64,000 nucleotides of DNA from Enterobacteriaceae bacterium UBA5654 (GTDB taxonomy: Bacteria; Pseudomonadota; Gammaproteobacteria; Enterobacterales; Enterobacteriaceae), in the NCBI GenBank assembly GCA_002421005.1, contig DIJC01000026.1, forward strand, positions 149,174 to 213,173, in the 5' to 3' direction. This document shows positions 24,109 to 33,121 of this stretch, in pieces. The notes under the pieces are model-generated. The model was not told where the DNA came from. It was given only the letters and a program-made list of their open reading frames with translations, and did not search any database. The translations under genes and the position numbers were made by a program. Every line of letters begins with the position of its first letter. The first letter of the stretch is position 1.

Positions 24109-24141
24109 GGATGGTAGAGCAATTTTCCCCTGGAGGTGACT

Positions 24142-24459
24142 ATGATTGCCAGCAAATACGGCATTGGTCAGCAGGTGCGCCACACCCTGTTGGGCTATCT
24201 GGGCGTTATTGTGGATGTCGATCCTGAGTATTCTTTAGACGAGCCAGATGCTGAGGAACTTGAAGTAACAGACGAACTGCGTGCCGCGCCCTGGTACCAT
24301 GTCGTTATGGAGGATGACAGCGGGCAACCGGTCCATACCTATCTTGCTGAAGCGCAGTTAAGTAATGAAATGCTGGAAGAGCATCCGGAACAGCCTTCAA
24401 TGGACGAACTGGCCCGTTCCATTCGCCGCCAGCTCCAGTCACCCAGACTGTGTCACTAA
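24142..24459 (+). CDS. hspQ: HspQ, heat-shock specificity factor for Lon
   Basis: Hemimethylated-DNA-binding fold protein of 105 aa, an RpoH-regulated factor that promotes Lon protease activity and, in E. coli, turnover of a mutant DnaA. It begins MIASKYGIGQQVRHTLLGYL, then an acidic segment, APWYHVVMEDDSGQPVHTYL and a C-terminal helix. The ATG at 24142 sits five bases after GGAGG; a GTG two codons earlier overlaps that ribosome-binding site and is unlikely. Confidence 0.95.
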   Translation: MIASKYGIGQQVRHTLLGYLGVIVDVDPEYSLDEPDAEELEVTDELRAAPWYHVVMEDDSGQPVHTYLAEAQLSNEMLEEHPEQPSMDELARSIRRQLQSPRLCH

Positions 24460-24468
24460 TCTGAAAAT

Positions 24469-24500
24469 AGCCCGCACGGCTTTCCCGGCGGGCTTTTTTA
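24469..24500 (+). terminator. hspQ terminator
   Basis: AGCCCGC pairs with GCGGGCT, with an inner CGG/CCG pairing, followed by TTTTTTA just after hspQ. It may also serve yccU from the other side. Confidence 0.8.
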
Positions 24501-24501
24501 T

Positions 24502-24915
24502 TTACTTCGCCAGACCCAGACGCGGAATTTCAATCGCCGGACAGCGATCCATCACCACATTCAGCCCGGCATCACGAGCCAGCACCGCCGCCTGTTCGTT
24601 AATGACGCCCAGCTGTAGCCACAGCGTTTTCGCCCCGACGGCAATCGCTTCCTGGGCCACGCCCCATGCGGCTTCGGAATTGCGGAAAACGTCAACCATA
24701 TCGATTTTTTCCGGCACCTCGGCTAACGTCGCATAGCCCTGCTGACCCAGCAGCGTGCTCCCCGCCACTTTCGGTGAAACCGGGATCACGTGATAGCCCT
24801 GATCCAGCAGATATTTCATCACCCGGTAGCTGGGACGGTCGGGTTTATCGCTCGCGCCTACCAGCGCAATGGTACGGGTGGATGTCAGGATGCCTGCAAT
24901 ATCGTTCTCTTTCAT
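24502..24915 (-). CDS. yccU: YccU, CoA-binding protein
   Basis: A 137-aa Rossmann-fold protein of the CoA_binding_2 family, like the CoA-binding domain of succinyl-CoA synthetase. The phosphate loop region is ALVGASDKPDRPSYRVMKYL, and WLQLGVINEQA follows later. Length equals E. coli YccU. No enzyme activity is known; loss affects acyl-CoA or central metabolism only by inference. It is convergent with hspQ. Confidence 0.93.
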   Translation of the reverse strand: MKENDIAGILTSTRTIALVGASDKPDRPSYRVMKYLLDQGYHVIPVSPKVAGSTLLGQQGYATLAEVPEKIDMVDVFRNSEAAWGVAQEAIAVGAKTLWLQLGVINEQAAVLARDAGLNVVMDRCPAIEIPRLGLAK

Positions 24916-25093
24916 CTTATCCTCCGGGCAGTTTCAGCCAGTGTACGCTAATCCTGGCAGAGCAACCATCGAACCCACAAGGCCGGGTGGTCTGAAAAAG
25001 AGAGGCTGATGAATTCACATTTTTTGCTTACGCACCTTGCAGCCGCAGTCACTTCCAGTAATCTGTAGCCAAATCAAACGATGGATATTTATT

Positions 25094-25552
25094 ATGGAAC
25101 TGACGACACGCTCGCTACCGCCGCGTAAGCATATTGCGCTGGTCGCGCACGATCACTGCAAAGAGATGTTGATGAAATGGGTCCAGCGCCACCAGCCGCT
25201 GCTGACGCAGCATGTACTGTATGCTACCGGGACGACCGGCAAGCTGATCCAGCGTGCGACCGGGCTTGACGTAAACGCAATGTTAAGCGGCCCGATGGGT
25301 GGCGATCAGCAGGTCGGAGCGCTGATTGCCGAAGGCAAAATCGACGTGCTGATTTTTTTCTGGGACCCGCTCAATGCCGTCCCACACGATCCTGACGTCA
25401 AGGCCCTGCTGCGGCTGGCAACGGTGTGGAATATTCCGGTTGCCACTAACGTCTCCACCGCTGACTTTATTATTCAGTCGCCGCAGTTCAGCGACAGCAT
25501 TGAGATCCTGATCCCCGATTATCAACGCTATCTTGCCGAACGCCTGAAATAA
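25094..25552 (+). CDS. mgsA: MgsA, methylglyoxal synthase
   Basis: Converts dihydroxyacetone phosphate to methylglyoxal and phosphate, a bypass used when phosphate is short or sugar phosphates pile up. The 152-aa protein has the catalytic Asp71 in GPMGGDQQ, and His98 and Asp101 in VPHDPD, at exactly the E. coli positions. The ATG at 25094 gives the family length; the frame is open 19 codons upstream. Its stop abuts the helD stop on the other strand with no gap. Confidence 0.97.
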   Translation: MELTTRSLPPRKHIALVAHDHCKEMLMKWVQRHQPLLTQHVLYATGTTGKLIQRATGLDVNAMLSGPMGGDQQVGALIAEGKIDVLIFFWDPLNAVPHDPDVKALLRLATVWNIPVATNVSTADFIIQSPQFSDSIEILIPDYQRYLAERLK

Positions 25553-27607
25553 TCACGGCTTGCGCGCGACCGGCACGTCGAGCTGTTTTAAGTCTTCGAC
25601 AAAATCAGACGGCTGTTGTTTGTTAAACAGCAGCCAGACGCGCTGCCGGGCACGGGTGATCGCCACGTACAAAAGGCGGCGCTCTTCCGCATCCGGGTAG
25701 TCTTCCGGTTGCGGCAGCAGCGCCTGCTCCATCACCGATTCCCGTGCCGGGGCCGGAAAACCCTCCTGCCCCTCTTCCAGACCCAAAATAATCACGTAAT
25801 CCGCCTGCTGTCCTTTACTGGCGTGGATCGTCATAAACGTCAGATTCAGATTCGGCCAGCGGGTTGCCGCTTTTTCAAGCGTGGCTGGCTTCAGGTGATG
25901 ATAACGAGCCAGCAGCAGAATACGCTCTTCCGGGCGGGCATAGCCGCTGAGCTTGTCCAGCAGGGCATCAAGCTGGTCGTCGGCCATTAACGTGACTGCT
26001 TTTTTATCGCCCGCCTTCAGGCTGTTAAGCGGTTTCTTAAGCTGGTGAGGATTCTGCTGAATAAAGCGGTTCGCCACCTCACCGATGCGACTGTTGAAGC
26101 GGTAGGTCGTGTCCAGCGCGCAGCGGTCGCCTTCCCCAAAATAGTGATTAAACGCGGTGGTCAGCGACATTTGCGCGCCGCTGAAACGATAGATTGCCTG
26201 CCAGTCATCACCCACCGCAAAGAGTGAGGTCCGGGTATTCTGCTTACGCAGCGCCGCCAGTAGCGCGGCACGCTGTGGCGAGATATCCTGAAACTCGTCC
26301 ACCAGAATGTGCTTCCACGGGCTGATAAAGCGCCCTTTCTCCAGCACGTTGATGGCCTGGTGAATAAGACCTGAGAAGTCCACTGCATTTTCCGCTTTCA
26401 ATGCCGTTTTCCAGGCTTTCAGTAGCGGGGCCATCAGTTTGACGCGACGGCTGAAAAGATCGCGCACCTCTTCCGGCGCTGAGGCGATCATCTCCGCCTG
26501 CGCTCCCCCATGCATCCGCATCAGGCTGACCCAGCGGTCGAGGCGGCTGCCTATACGCCGGAGCACTTTTTTATCATTCCAGAAACTGCCTTCCGGCAAT
26601 TCCCACGCCATTTCGTCTTCCAGCCACTGCCGCCAGCCTTTGGCCTGGGCTTTCTTCTCCTGGCACTGCTGCTGCCAGACATCGGTAAGCAGCTTCTGGC
26701 GAGCGGGGGCGTCGTTTTCCAGGGCGCTCACCTCCGGCACTTTTTTACTGCCCTGACGAATAATATGCAGCGCCAGCGAATGGAACGTGCGCGCGCTGAT
26801 CTCTTCGGTGTGCAGCCGCTCACGAATGCGTTCGTCCATCTCTTGCGCCGCTTTACGGCCAAACGCCAGCAGCAGGATTTGATCCGCCGCCGCTTCACCG
26901 CGCGCCAGCAGCCAGCCCGCACGCGCCACCAGCACTGAAGTCTTGCCGCTGCCAGCGCCAGCCAGCACCAGCAGCGACGGCTCGCCATTGACCACCGCCC
27001 GCGCCTGGGCCGGGTTAAGCGGCGAACTTTCGATCTGTTCAAAGAATTCCGCATACTCAGCGAGCATGGTTTCAGTAAAGGACTGGTTATGCGCCAGTCG
27101 GCAGCTTTCGCTGTCTTTCAGCCACGCCTGACACTGCTGCCAGGCGTCGCGGCAGTTATCGAAACTGTCGAGGCGGCTGGTCGGCACCGGCAGAGCATCC
27201 AGCGCACGCAGAATTTTCTCTTGCAGCCCCGTCGTTTGCTGACGGGTCAGCCACGTGCCCCCGGCGCTGCTGCGGGCAATTTCCTCAAGCTGTTCGTTCA
27301 GCACCCCGGCAGCGATGTCGCTCATTTGCGCGCTCCACTGCTGCCACAGCGCGAGAAGATGATTATGAAAGCGCTGGGTTTCGCCCCACTCGGTTCCGTG
27401 CAGCCGCACAACTTTATCTTCCGGCAGGACAAACTCCAGTTCGCCCCATACCAGCCCGCGCTTGCAGTGAACGGAAATGAGCTGATTGAAAGGAATGAGA
27501 TATTCATGACGTTCCCCGGACACTTTGACCCCGGCGTTAAGGATTTCCACCCGGTCATAGGGGTGCTGCGCCATGCGTTTGCCTAAAGAGGTTGCTTTCA
27601 GTTCCAT
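25553..27607 (-). CDS. helD: HelD, DNA helicase IV
   Basis: ATP-dependent 3' to 5' DNA helicase of superfamily I (UvrD/Rep type) with a role in recombination. The 684-aa protein (E. coli also 684) has an N-terminal extension (about 1-195), then Walker A LAGAGSGKTSVLVARAGWLL, the DEAD-like box LVDEFQDISPQR, and VGDDWQAIYRFSGA. Motif VI is YVAITRARQRVWLLF. It is convergent with mgsA and divergent from yccS. Confidence 0.97.
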   Translation of the reverse strand: MELKATSLGKRMAQHPYDRVEILNAGVKVSGERHEYLIPFNQLISVHCKRGLVWGELEFVLPEDKVVRLHGTEWGETQRFHNHLLALWQQWSAQMSDIAAGVLNEQLEEIARSSAGGTWLTRQQTTGLQEKILRALDALPVPTSRLDSFDNCRDAWQQCQAWLKDSESCRLAHNQSFTETMLAEYAEFFEQIESSPLNPAQARAVVNGEPSLLVLAGAGSGKTSVLVARAGWLLARGEAAADQILLLAFGRKAAQEMDERIRERLHTEEISARTFHSLALHIIRQGSKKVPEVSALENDAPARQKLLTDVWQQQCQEKKAQAKGWRQWLEDEMAWELPEGSFWNDKKVLRRIGSRLDRWVSLMRMHGGAQAEMIASAPEEVRDLFSRRVKLMAPLLKAWKTALKAENAVDFSGLIHQAINVLEKGRFISPWKHILVDEFQDISPQRAALLAALRKQNTRTSLFAVGDDWQAIYRFSGAQMSLTTAFNHYFGEGDRCALDTTYRFNSRIGEVANRFIQQNPHQLKKPLNSLKAGDKKAVTLMADDQLDALLDKLSGYARPEERILLLARYHHLKPATLEKAATRWPNLNLTFMTIHASKGQQADYVIILGLEEGQEGFPAPARESVMEQALLPQPEDYPDAEERRLLYVAITRARQRVWLLFNKQQPSDFVEDLKQLDVPVARKP

Positions 27608-27729
27608 GCTACATTTGATCCTGACGGTACCTGTTGCTCATCAGTTTAACCGTCAGATACCGGGTGCTCCAGCCAAAAAAACGTTACAATTGCCGCAAAG
27701 CGTTATTCCCGTATTATTATTGAGGCTGT

Positions 27730-27810
27730 ATGCGCACCATTTTGAATATCCTGAAATTTATGCCGAAGAACATTTCTGCCCGCTCGTCTGGCTTCCGGCA
27801 ACGCTTATAA
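27730..27810 (+). pseudogene. yccF: yccF remnant
   Basis: The first ten codons (MRTILNILKF) match the start of E. coli YccF, a 148-aa inner-membrane protein encoded just before yccS. The frame then diverges and stops after 26 codons, and the sequence to yccS (27811-27913) shows no other gene. The likely cause is an internal deletion of most of yccF. The remaining part of the 306-bp helD-yccS gap should hold the helD and yccS promoters. Confidence 0.55.
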
Positions 27811-27913
27811 CAATAACGCCAGCCGCTTTCTGGCCCTTAGATTGCCGCGCGGTCTTCATCAAAATGGATTGCGCCGCACCTTATTGCTTTCAGTCAACAG
27901 GATTATTATCGCT

Positions 27914-30043
27914 ATGCTAAGCCCCCTGATCCGCCGCTATACAGGGAATAGCGCCTGGCTTTATAACGTCAGAATTTTCATTGCTTTATGCGGCAGCACT
28001 GCGCTGCCGTGGTGGCTGGGAGAGGTGAAACTCACGATCCCGCTGACGCTCGGCGTGGTCGCCGCTGCGCTGGCCGATCTCGACGATCGTCTTACCGGGC
28101 GGCTGCGCAATCTCGCCATTACCCTGGTCAGCTTTTTTATCGCTTCGGCGTCGGTAGAATTGCTGTTTGACTGGCCGTGGCTGTTTGCCCTCGGCCTGAC
28201 GATTTCCACCAGCAGCTTTATTTTGTTGGGCGGACTGGGCCAGCGCTACGCGACCATCGCCTTTGGTGCACTGCTGATCGCCATTTACACCATGCTTGGC
28301 GTCTCGCTTTATGCGCACTGGTATCAGCAGCCGCTACTGCTGCTGGCCGGTGCGGTCTGGTATAACCTGCTGACGCTTAGCGGACACCTTATTTTTCCGA
28401 TTCGCCCGTTGCAGGATAATCTGGCCCGCAGCTATGAGCAGCTGGCGCACTATCTGGAGCTGAAATCCCGCCTCTTTGATCCTGATATTGAAGATGAAAG
28501 CCAGGCTCCAACCTATGATCTGGCGCTGGCAAACGGTCAACTGGTGGCGATTCTGAATCAGACCAAAGCGTCATTGCTCACGCGCCTGCGCGGTGACCGT
28601 GGACAGCGCGGTACCCGGCAAACGCTGCATTACTATTTTGTCGCCCAGGATATTCATGAACGCGCCAGTTCGTCGCATATTCAGTATCAGACCCTGCGCG
28701 ACAGCTTCCGCTACAGCGACGTGATGTTTCGCTTTCAGCGCCTGCTGTCAATGCAGGCGCAGGCCTGCCAGCAGCTCGCCCAGGCAATACGCCTGCGTAC
28801 GCCCTGGCAGCACGATCCGCGCTTTGAAAAAGCGTTTACTCATCTCGATGCGGCGCTCGATCGGGTGCGGGCATCCGGCGTGCCGGACGATCAAATAAAA
28901 GCGCTGGGCTTTCTGCTTAATAATCTGCGGGCGATAGACGCCCAACTGGCGACCATTGAATCAGGTCAACCGCAACCGCGCAGCGAGACCGAAAATTTGC
29001 TGGCGGATGACAGCCTGCATGGGTTTAGCGATATCCGCCTGCGCTTAAGCCGCAACTTTTCCCCGGAATCCGCATTGTTTCGCCATGCGGTGAGGATGTC
29101 TGTGGTGCTGTGCGTGGGCTACGCGTTTATTCAGTTTACCGGGCTGCACCACGGCTACTGGATATTGCTTACCAGTCTGTTTGTCTGCCAGCCAAACTAC
29201 AACGCGACCCGTCATCGCCTCGCGCTGCGCGTGCTCGGTACGCTGGTCGGGGTAGCGATTGGCCTGCCGGTCCTGTTTTTTGTCCCGTCCATTGAGGGGC
29301 AACTGATCCTTATCGTGCTGACCGGGGTGCTGTTCTTCGCCTTTCGTAACGTCCAGTATGCGCACGCCACCATGTTTATTACCCTGCTGGTGCTGCTGTG
29401 CTTTAACCTGCTGGGCGAAGGTTTTGAGGTGGCGTTACCGCGTATTTTCGATACCCTCATCGGCTGCGCCATCGCCTGGGCAGCGGTGAGCTTTATCTGG
29501 CCGGACTGGAAGTTCCGCAATTTACCGCGCGTGCTGGAGCAAGCCATTAACGCTAACTGCCGTTATCTGGACGCCATTCTTGAGCAATATCATCAGGGCC
29601 GGGATAACCGTCTCTCTTACCGAATCGCGCGCCGCGATGCCTACAACCGCAATGCGGAGCTGGCGTCGGTGGTGTCGAATATGTCCACTGAACCGAAGGT
29701 TTCCGCTGAAACGCTTGAAAATGCCTTCCGCCTGCTGTGCCTGAATCACACCTTCACCAGCTATATTTCAGCGCTGGGCGCGCACCGCGAAAAGCTCAGT
29801 AATGACGAGGTGCTGGCGCTGCTGGACGATGCGGTATGTTACGTTGACGACGCCTTTCATCATAACGAAGCCGATAAACCGCGCGTGCGGCAGGCGCTGG
29901 ATGAGCTGATCCAGCGTATCCGGCATCTTGAACCTCATACCCACAGTACGGAACCGCTGGTACTGCAACAAATCGGGCTACTGGTGACGCTCCTGCCAGA
30001 GATTAGCCATCTGCAACAGCAGGTCGCGCCTCCCCGTCCTTAA
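27914..30043 (+). CDS. yccS: YccS, FUSC-family inner-membrane protein
   Basis: A 709-aa inner-membrane protein of the FUSC/aromatic acid exporter-like family. It has two sets of about five to six helices (about 15-170 and 390-510), each followed by a soluble cytoplasmic domain. Segments such as FGALLIAIYTMLG and LTSLFVCQPNYNATRHR are conserved with E. coli YccS (about 717 aa). Transport substrate is unknown. The ATG at 27914 matches the E. coli N terminus (MLSPLIRRYTGNSAWLY); the frame is open 24 codons upstream. Confidence 0.93.
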   Translation: MLSPLIRRYTGNSAWLYNVRIFIALCGSTALPWWLGEVKLTIPLTLGVVAAALADLDDRLTGRLRNLAITLVSFFIASASVELLFDWPWLFALGLTISTSSFILLGGLGQRYATIAFGALLIAIYTMLGVSLYAHWYQQPLLLLAGAVWYNLLTLSGHLIFPIRPLQDNLARSYEQLAHYLELKSRLFDPDIEDESQAPTYDLALANGQLVAILNQTKASLLTRLRGDRGQRGTRQTLHYYFVAQDIHERASSSHIQYQTLRDSFRYSDVMFRFQRLLSMQAQACQQLAQAIRLRTPWQHDPRFEKAFTHLDAALDRVRASGVPDDQIKALGFLLNNLRAIDAQLATIESGQPQPRSETENLLADDSLHGFSDIRLRLSRNFSPESALFRHAVRMSVVLCVGYAFIQFTGLHHGYWILLTSLFVCQPNYNATRHRLALRVLGTLVGVAIGLPVLFFVPSIEGQLILIVLTGVLFFAFRNVQYAHATMFITLLVLLCFNLLGEGFEVALPRIFDTLIGCAIAWAAVSFIWPDWKFRNLPRVLEQAINANCRYLDAILEQYHQGRDNRLSYRIARRDAYNRNAELASVVSNMSTEPKVSAETLENAFRLLCLNHTFTSYISALGAHREKLSNDEVLALLDDAVCYVDDAFHHNEADKPRVRQALDELIQRIRHLEPHTHSTEPLVLQQIGLLVTLLPEISHLQQQVAPPRP

Positions 30044-30231
30044 CCCGGTACAGGCAGCGTTAAGTGTCCTGCTTAACGCTGCACAACCCCGATCTGTAAT
30101 ACGCGCAGGCCAAAACCTGAAGGTATACAACCGGGCAATAATTGTAGCGACAGCTTTAACCCTCAACGGCGCTCAGTGTTAATCCGGCCATGCCGACTTT
30201 GATGGCGGCGTTATCTTCTGAAATTCAGTGT

Positions 30232-30265
30232 CCCCTGTATCCCGATCGAGATGGGGATACAGGGG
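30232..30265. repeat. Perfect 12-bp hairpin downstream of sxy and yccS
   Basis: CCCCTGTATCCC pairs perfectly with GGGATACAGGGG around a ten-base loop in the 249-bp convergent gap between yccS and sxy. There is no T tract on either side, so it is not a standard terminator; it may stabilise mRNA ends or be a dispersed palindrome. Confidence 0.65.
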
Positions 30266-30292
30266 CGGATTTACGCTGTTTAGCGCATTATG

Positions 30293-30916
30293 TTAATCCG
30301 ACGGGTTACCGAAAACGGCAGGCAGGCTGTTATGCCAGTCGGTGAGCTCCTGTCGTCTTTGTACCGGCAGCGTTGCTTCATGTGCGCCAGCAATCGCCCC
30401 CTCCAGCGCATAAAGCAGCTTTACCGATAAATATTTTTTCTTCTTTCTGATCCTAAGCCATGCCTGCTGCGCACCCAGCGCACGCAGTTCTTCCTGAGTG
30501 CTAATTCCGGCCTCCATCAGCATGACTTCCAGATGACAGGTGATATTTGGCAAATCCTTAAGCCTTTTTTCATGCTGGCGCTGAACTTTCTCCTGCCGGG
30601 CGGCCTGTAGTGAAAAAGAGCTGAGATGGACAAGCGTTTGTGGATCTCGCCAGAGGGATTCATCGACCCGATAATAGTTAAGTAAAATCGGACGACCGCG
30701 TTTAAACAGCGTCAGCAGTGACGCTGCATGTTTTACCTGATAGGGTGCGCTTTCTTCGCACACCCGCAGATACAGTTCCCCTTTAGCTACCATGGCAAAG
30801 ACCGTATTATCAATGGCCAGACTATAACCGCCAAAGAGCGCCCGATAACGAACATCCCCCAAAGATGAAAGGTATTCTTGCGACTGATAAATCCGTTTGT
30901 AAGAAACATCGTTCAT
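30293..30916 (-). CDS. sxy: Sxy/TfoX, competence regulator
   Basis: Coactivator that works with CRP at CRP-S sites to switch on competence and type IV pilus genes. The 207-aa protein (E. coli 209) has the N-terminal TfoX domain (MNDVSYKRIYQSQEYLSSLG, then RALFGGYSLAIDNTVFAMV) and the C-terminal helix-hairpin-helix-like domain (NITCHLEVMLMEAGISTQEE). In this window it is of interest because the right end carries pilus-type assembly genes. It is divergent from sulA. Confidence 0.96.
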   Translation of the reverse strand: MNDVSYKRIYQSQEYLSSLGDVRYRALFGGYSLAIDNTVFAMVAKGELYLRVCEESAPYQVKHAASLLTLFKRGRPILLNYYRVDESLWRDPQTLVHLSSFSLQAARQEKVQRQHEKRLKDLPNITCHLEVMLMEAGISTQEELRALGAQQAWLRIRKKKKYLSVKLLYALEGAIAGAHEATLPVQRRQELTDWHNSLPAVFGNPSD

Positions 30917-31092
30917 GATTAATCCTTAAAAATCATGTAGATAAAACATTACTTATACTAACGGATCCGCTAATCAGGAAAATAGGCAACTTCGAGCCAC
31001 GCGGCAAGATGAATTTCGTTTTCAGGATGACTTAAGTCCAAATTTGCGAGTCGCTTTCAGAAAATGAGGTTGATCTTTATACGCAACCGGGA

Positions 31093-31112
31093 TACTGTAT
31101 ATGCATACAGTA
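31093..31112. promoter_or_regulatory. LexA box (SOS box) of sulA
   Basis: TACTGTATATGCATACAGTA differs from the ideal SOS box at only one or two central positions and has exact CTG/CAG ends. It lies 22 bp before the sulA ATG and predicts tight LexA repression. Confidence 0.95.
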
Positions 31113-31133
31113 ACCAACAGGGCTGGATTGATT

Positions 31134-31643
31134 ATGTACACTTCAGGTTATGCAAATCGCAGGTCTTCTTTTTCGTCAACGGCAAGCCCCAGGGTCTATG
31201 CTGCTAATGAGCAAACCTCTACCGGCTTAATCAGCGAAGTTGTCTATCGTGAAGACCAGCCCATGATGACCCAACTGCTTTTACTGCCCCTGCTCCAGCA
31301 GCTCGGTCAGCAATCGCGCTGGCAGCTCTGGCTGACGCCGCAGCAAAAACTGAGCCGGGAATGGGTTCAGGCTGCCGGATTACCCTTAACCAAAGTGATG
31401 CAAATTAGCCAAATGTCACCGTGCAATACCCTGGAATCCATGATCAGGGCATTGCGTACCGGTAACTACAGCGTGGTTATTGGCTGGCTGACAGACGAAC
31501 TGACCGAAGAAGAATATTCACGCCTGGTGATGGCGGCTGAGGAAGGTCATGCAATGGGCTTTGTGATGCGTCCCATCAGGGGGAGTAATCAAAGCGGCAG
31601 ACACTTCAATGGGCTAAAAATTCACTCAAATTTGTATCATTAA
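31134..31643 (+). CDS. sulA: SulA, SOS cell division inhibitor
   Basis: SOS-induced inhibitor that binds FtsZ and blocks septum formation until DNA damage is repaired; Lon degrades it. The 169-aa protein (E. coli 169) has the conserved core VYREDQPMMTQLLLLPLLQQ, the WLTPQQKLSREW segment, and the C-terminal SNLYH tail recognised by Lon. The ATG at 31134 is chosen because an upstream in-frame ATG (31101) lies inside the LexA box. Confidence 0.97.
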   Translation: MYTSGYANRRSSFSSTASPRVYAANEQTSTGLISEVVYREDQPMMTQLLLLPLLQQLGQQSRWQLWLTPQQKLSREWVQAAGLPLTKVMQISQMSPCNTLESMIRALRTGNYSVVIGWLTDELTEEEYSRLVMAAEEGHAMGFVMRPIRGSNQSGRHFNGLKIHSNLYH

Positions 31644-31995
31644 TCCCATTTAAGACTTTTCCTGGCATTTTTTTTAATATGTCAGCAACCTTTTTATTAT
31701 ACAGGTAAAATTCGCGACAATGCTTGTCTGGTGCGGTTTCCGGGCTGTTTCACTGTCCGAAAATCGTGCTTAAATGTTTCATAATATGTTCAGCAACTCT
31801 TTTTTTTCATATGCCTGACGGAGTTCACACTTGTAAGTTTCCAACTACGTTGTAGACTTTACATCGCCAGGGGTGCTCGACCTAAGCCGTTAATATCGGC
31901 AGCGTAATTTCTGAGACACGCCCCCGGTGAAGGATTTAACCGTGAGTTTCTTTGAATATTCATGGCGATTTTTGGATGATAACGAGGCGCAAAAA
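31644..31995 (+). promoter_or_regulatory. sulA-ompA gap with ompA promoter and 5' leader
   Basis: This 352-bp gap holds the AT-rich ompA promoter region and a conserved leader (from about 31867, GGGGTGCTCGACCTAAGCCG, to the ATG). In E. coli the leader folds to protect the mRNA, and the segment near the ribosome-binding site (GATGATAACGAGGCGC) pairs with the sRNA MicA; both stretches are conserved here. No gene is seen. Confidence 0.7.
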
Positions 31996-33054
31996 ATGAA
32001 AAAGACAGCTATCGCGATTGCAGTGGCACTGGCTGGCTTCGCTACCGTAGCGCAGGCCGCTCCGAAAGACGAAACCTGGTACACTGGTGCTAAACTGGGC
32101 TGGTCCCAGTACCATGACACCGGGTTTATCCCGAACGATGGTCCGACCCACGAAAGCCAGCTTGGTGCTGGTGCCTTCGGTGGTTACCAGGTTAACCCGT
32201 ACGTTGGTTTCGAACTGGGTTATGACTGGTTAGGCCGTATGCCGTACAAAGGCGACAATGTTAATGGCGCTTTCAAAGCACAGGGCATTCAGCTGACCAC
32301 CAAACTGAGCTACCCGGTAGCTGACGATCTGGACGTTTATACCCGTCTGGGTGGTATGGTTTGGCGTGCAGACGCTAAAGCTCAGTCTCGCGTAAGCGGC
32401 GACACCTTCAAAGATCACGATACCGGTGTTTCTCCGGTCTTCGCTGGTGGTCTGGAATGGGCTGTAACGCGTGACGTTGCTACCCGTCTGGAATACCAGT
32501 GGACCAACAACATCGGCGACGCTAACACCGTTGGTACTCGTCCGGACAACGGTCTGCTGAGCCTGGGTGTTTCTTACCGCTTCGGCCAGCAGGAAGATGC
32601 TGCACCGGTAGTTGCTCCGGCACCGGCTCCGGCACCTGAAGTACAGACCAAACACTTCACTCTGAAGTCTGACGTTCTGTTCACCTTCAACAAAGCAACT
32701 CTGAAACCGGAAGGTCAGCAGGCACTGGATCAGCTGTACAGCCAGCTGAGCAACCTGGATCCGAAAGACGGTTCTGTCGTGGTTCTGGGCTTCACCGACC
32801 GCATCGGTTCTGACGCTTACAACCAGGGTCTGTCTGAGAAACGTGCTCAGTCTGTTGTTGATTACCTGATCTCCAAAGGTATCCCGGCTAACAAGATCTC
32901 CGCACGTGGTATGGGCGAATCCAACCCGGTTACTGGCAACACCTGTGACAACGTGAAACCTCGCGCTGCCCTGATCGATTGCCTGGCTCCGGATCGTCGC
33001 GTTGAGATCGAAGTTAAAGGTATCAAAGACGTTGTAACTCAGCCGCAGGCTTAA
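31996..33054 (+). CDS. ompA: OmpA, major outer membrane protein A
   Basis: Abundant outer-membrane protein that anchors the membrane to peptidoglycan and serves as phage and colicin receptor. The 352-aa precursor has a 21-residue signal peptide (MKKTAIAIAVALAGFATVAQA), an eight-strand barrel (about 22-195) and a proline-rich hinge PAPAPAPE. The C-terminal OmpA-like domain has the peptidoglycan-binding segment FTDRIGSDAYNQGLSEKRAQ. The extracellular loop QSRVSGDTFKDHDTG differs from E. coli, as expected for a surface loop. Codon use is strongly biased, as in highly expressed genes. Confidence 0.99.
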   Translation: MKKTAIAIAVALAGFATVAQAAPKDETWYTGAKLGWSQYHDTGFIPNDGPTHESQLGAGAFGGYQVNPYVGFELGYDWLGRMPYKGDNVNGAFKAQGIQLTTKLSYPVADDLDVYTRLGGMVWRADAKAQSRVSGDTFKDHDTGVSPVFAGGLEWAVTRDVATRLEYQWTNNIGDANTVGTRPDNGLLSLGVSYRFGQQEDAAPVVAPAPAPAPEVQTKHFTLKSDVLFTFNKATLKPEGQQALDQLYSQLSNLDPKDGSVVVLGFTDRIGSDAYNQGLSEKRAQSVVDYLISKGIPANKISARGMGESNPVTGNTCDNVKPRAALIDCLAPDRRVEIEVKGIKDVVTQPQA

Positions 33055-33066
33055 GTTATCGTCAAT

Positions 33067-33095
33067 AAAAAACCCCGCGCTGCGGGGTTTTTTTA
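33067..33095 (+). terminator. ompA terminator
   Basis: AACCCCGC and GCGGGGTT pair around GCT with A and T tracts on both sides. It serves ompA and also faces the convergent matP. Confidence 0.9.
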
Positions 33096-33121
33096 TGCCT
33101 GTCGATCGTCGCTCAAAAGTT

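Noticed and set aside
31101..31133. Earlier ATG for sulA
   Set aside because: It lies inside the LexA box. The family start is at 31134.
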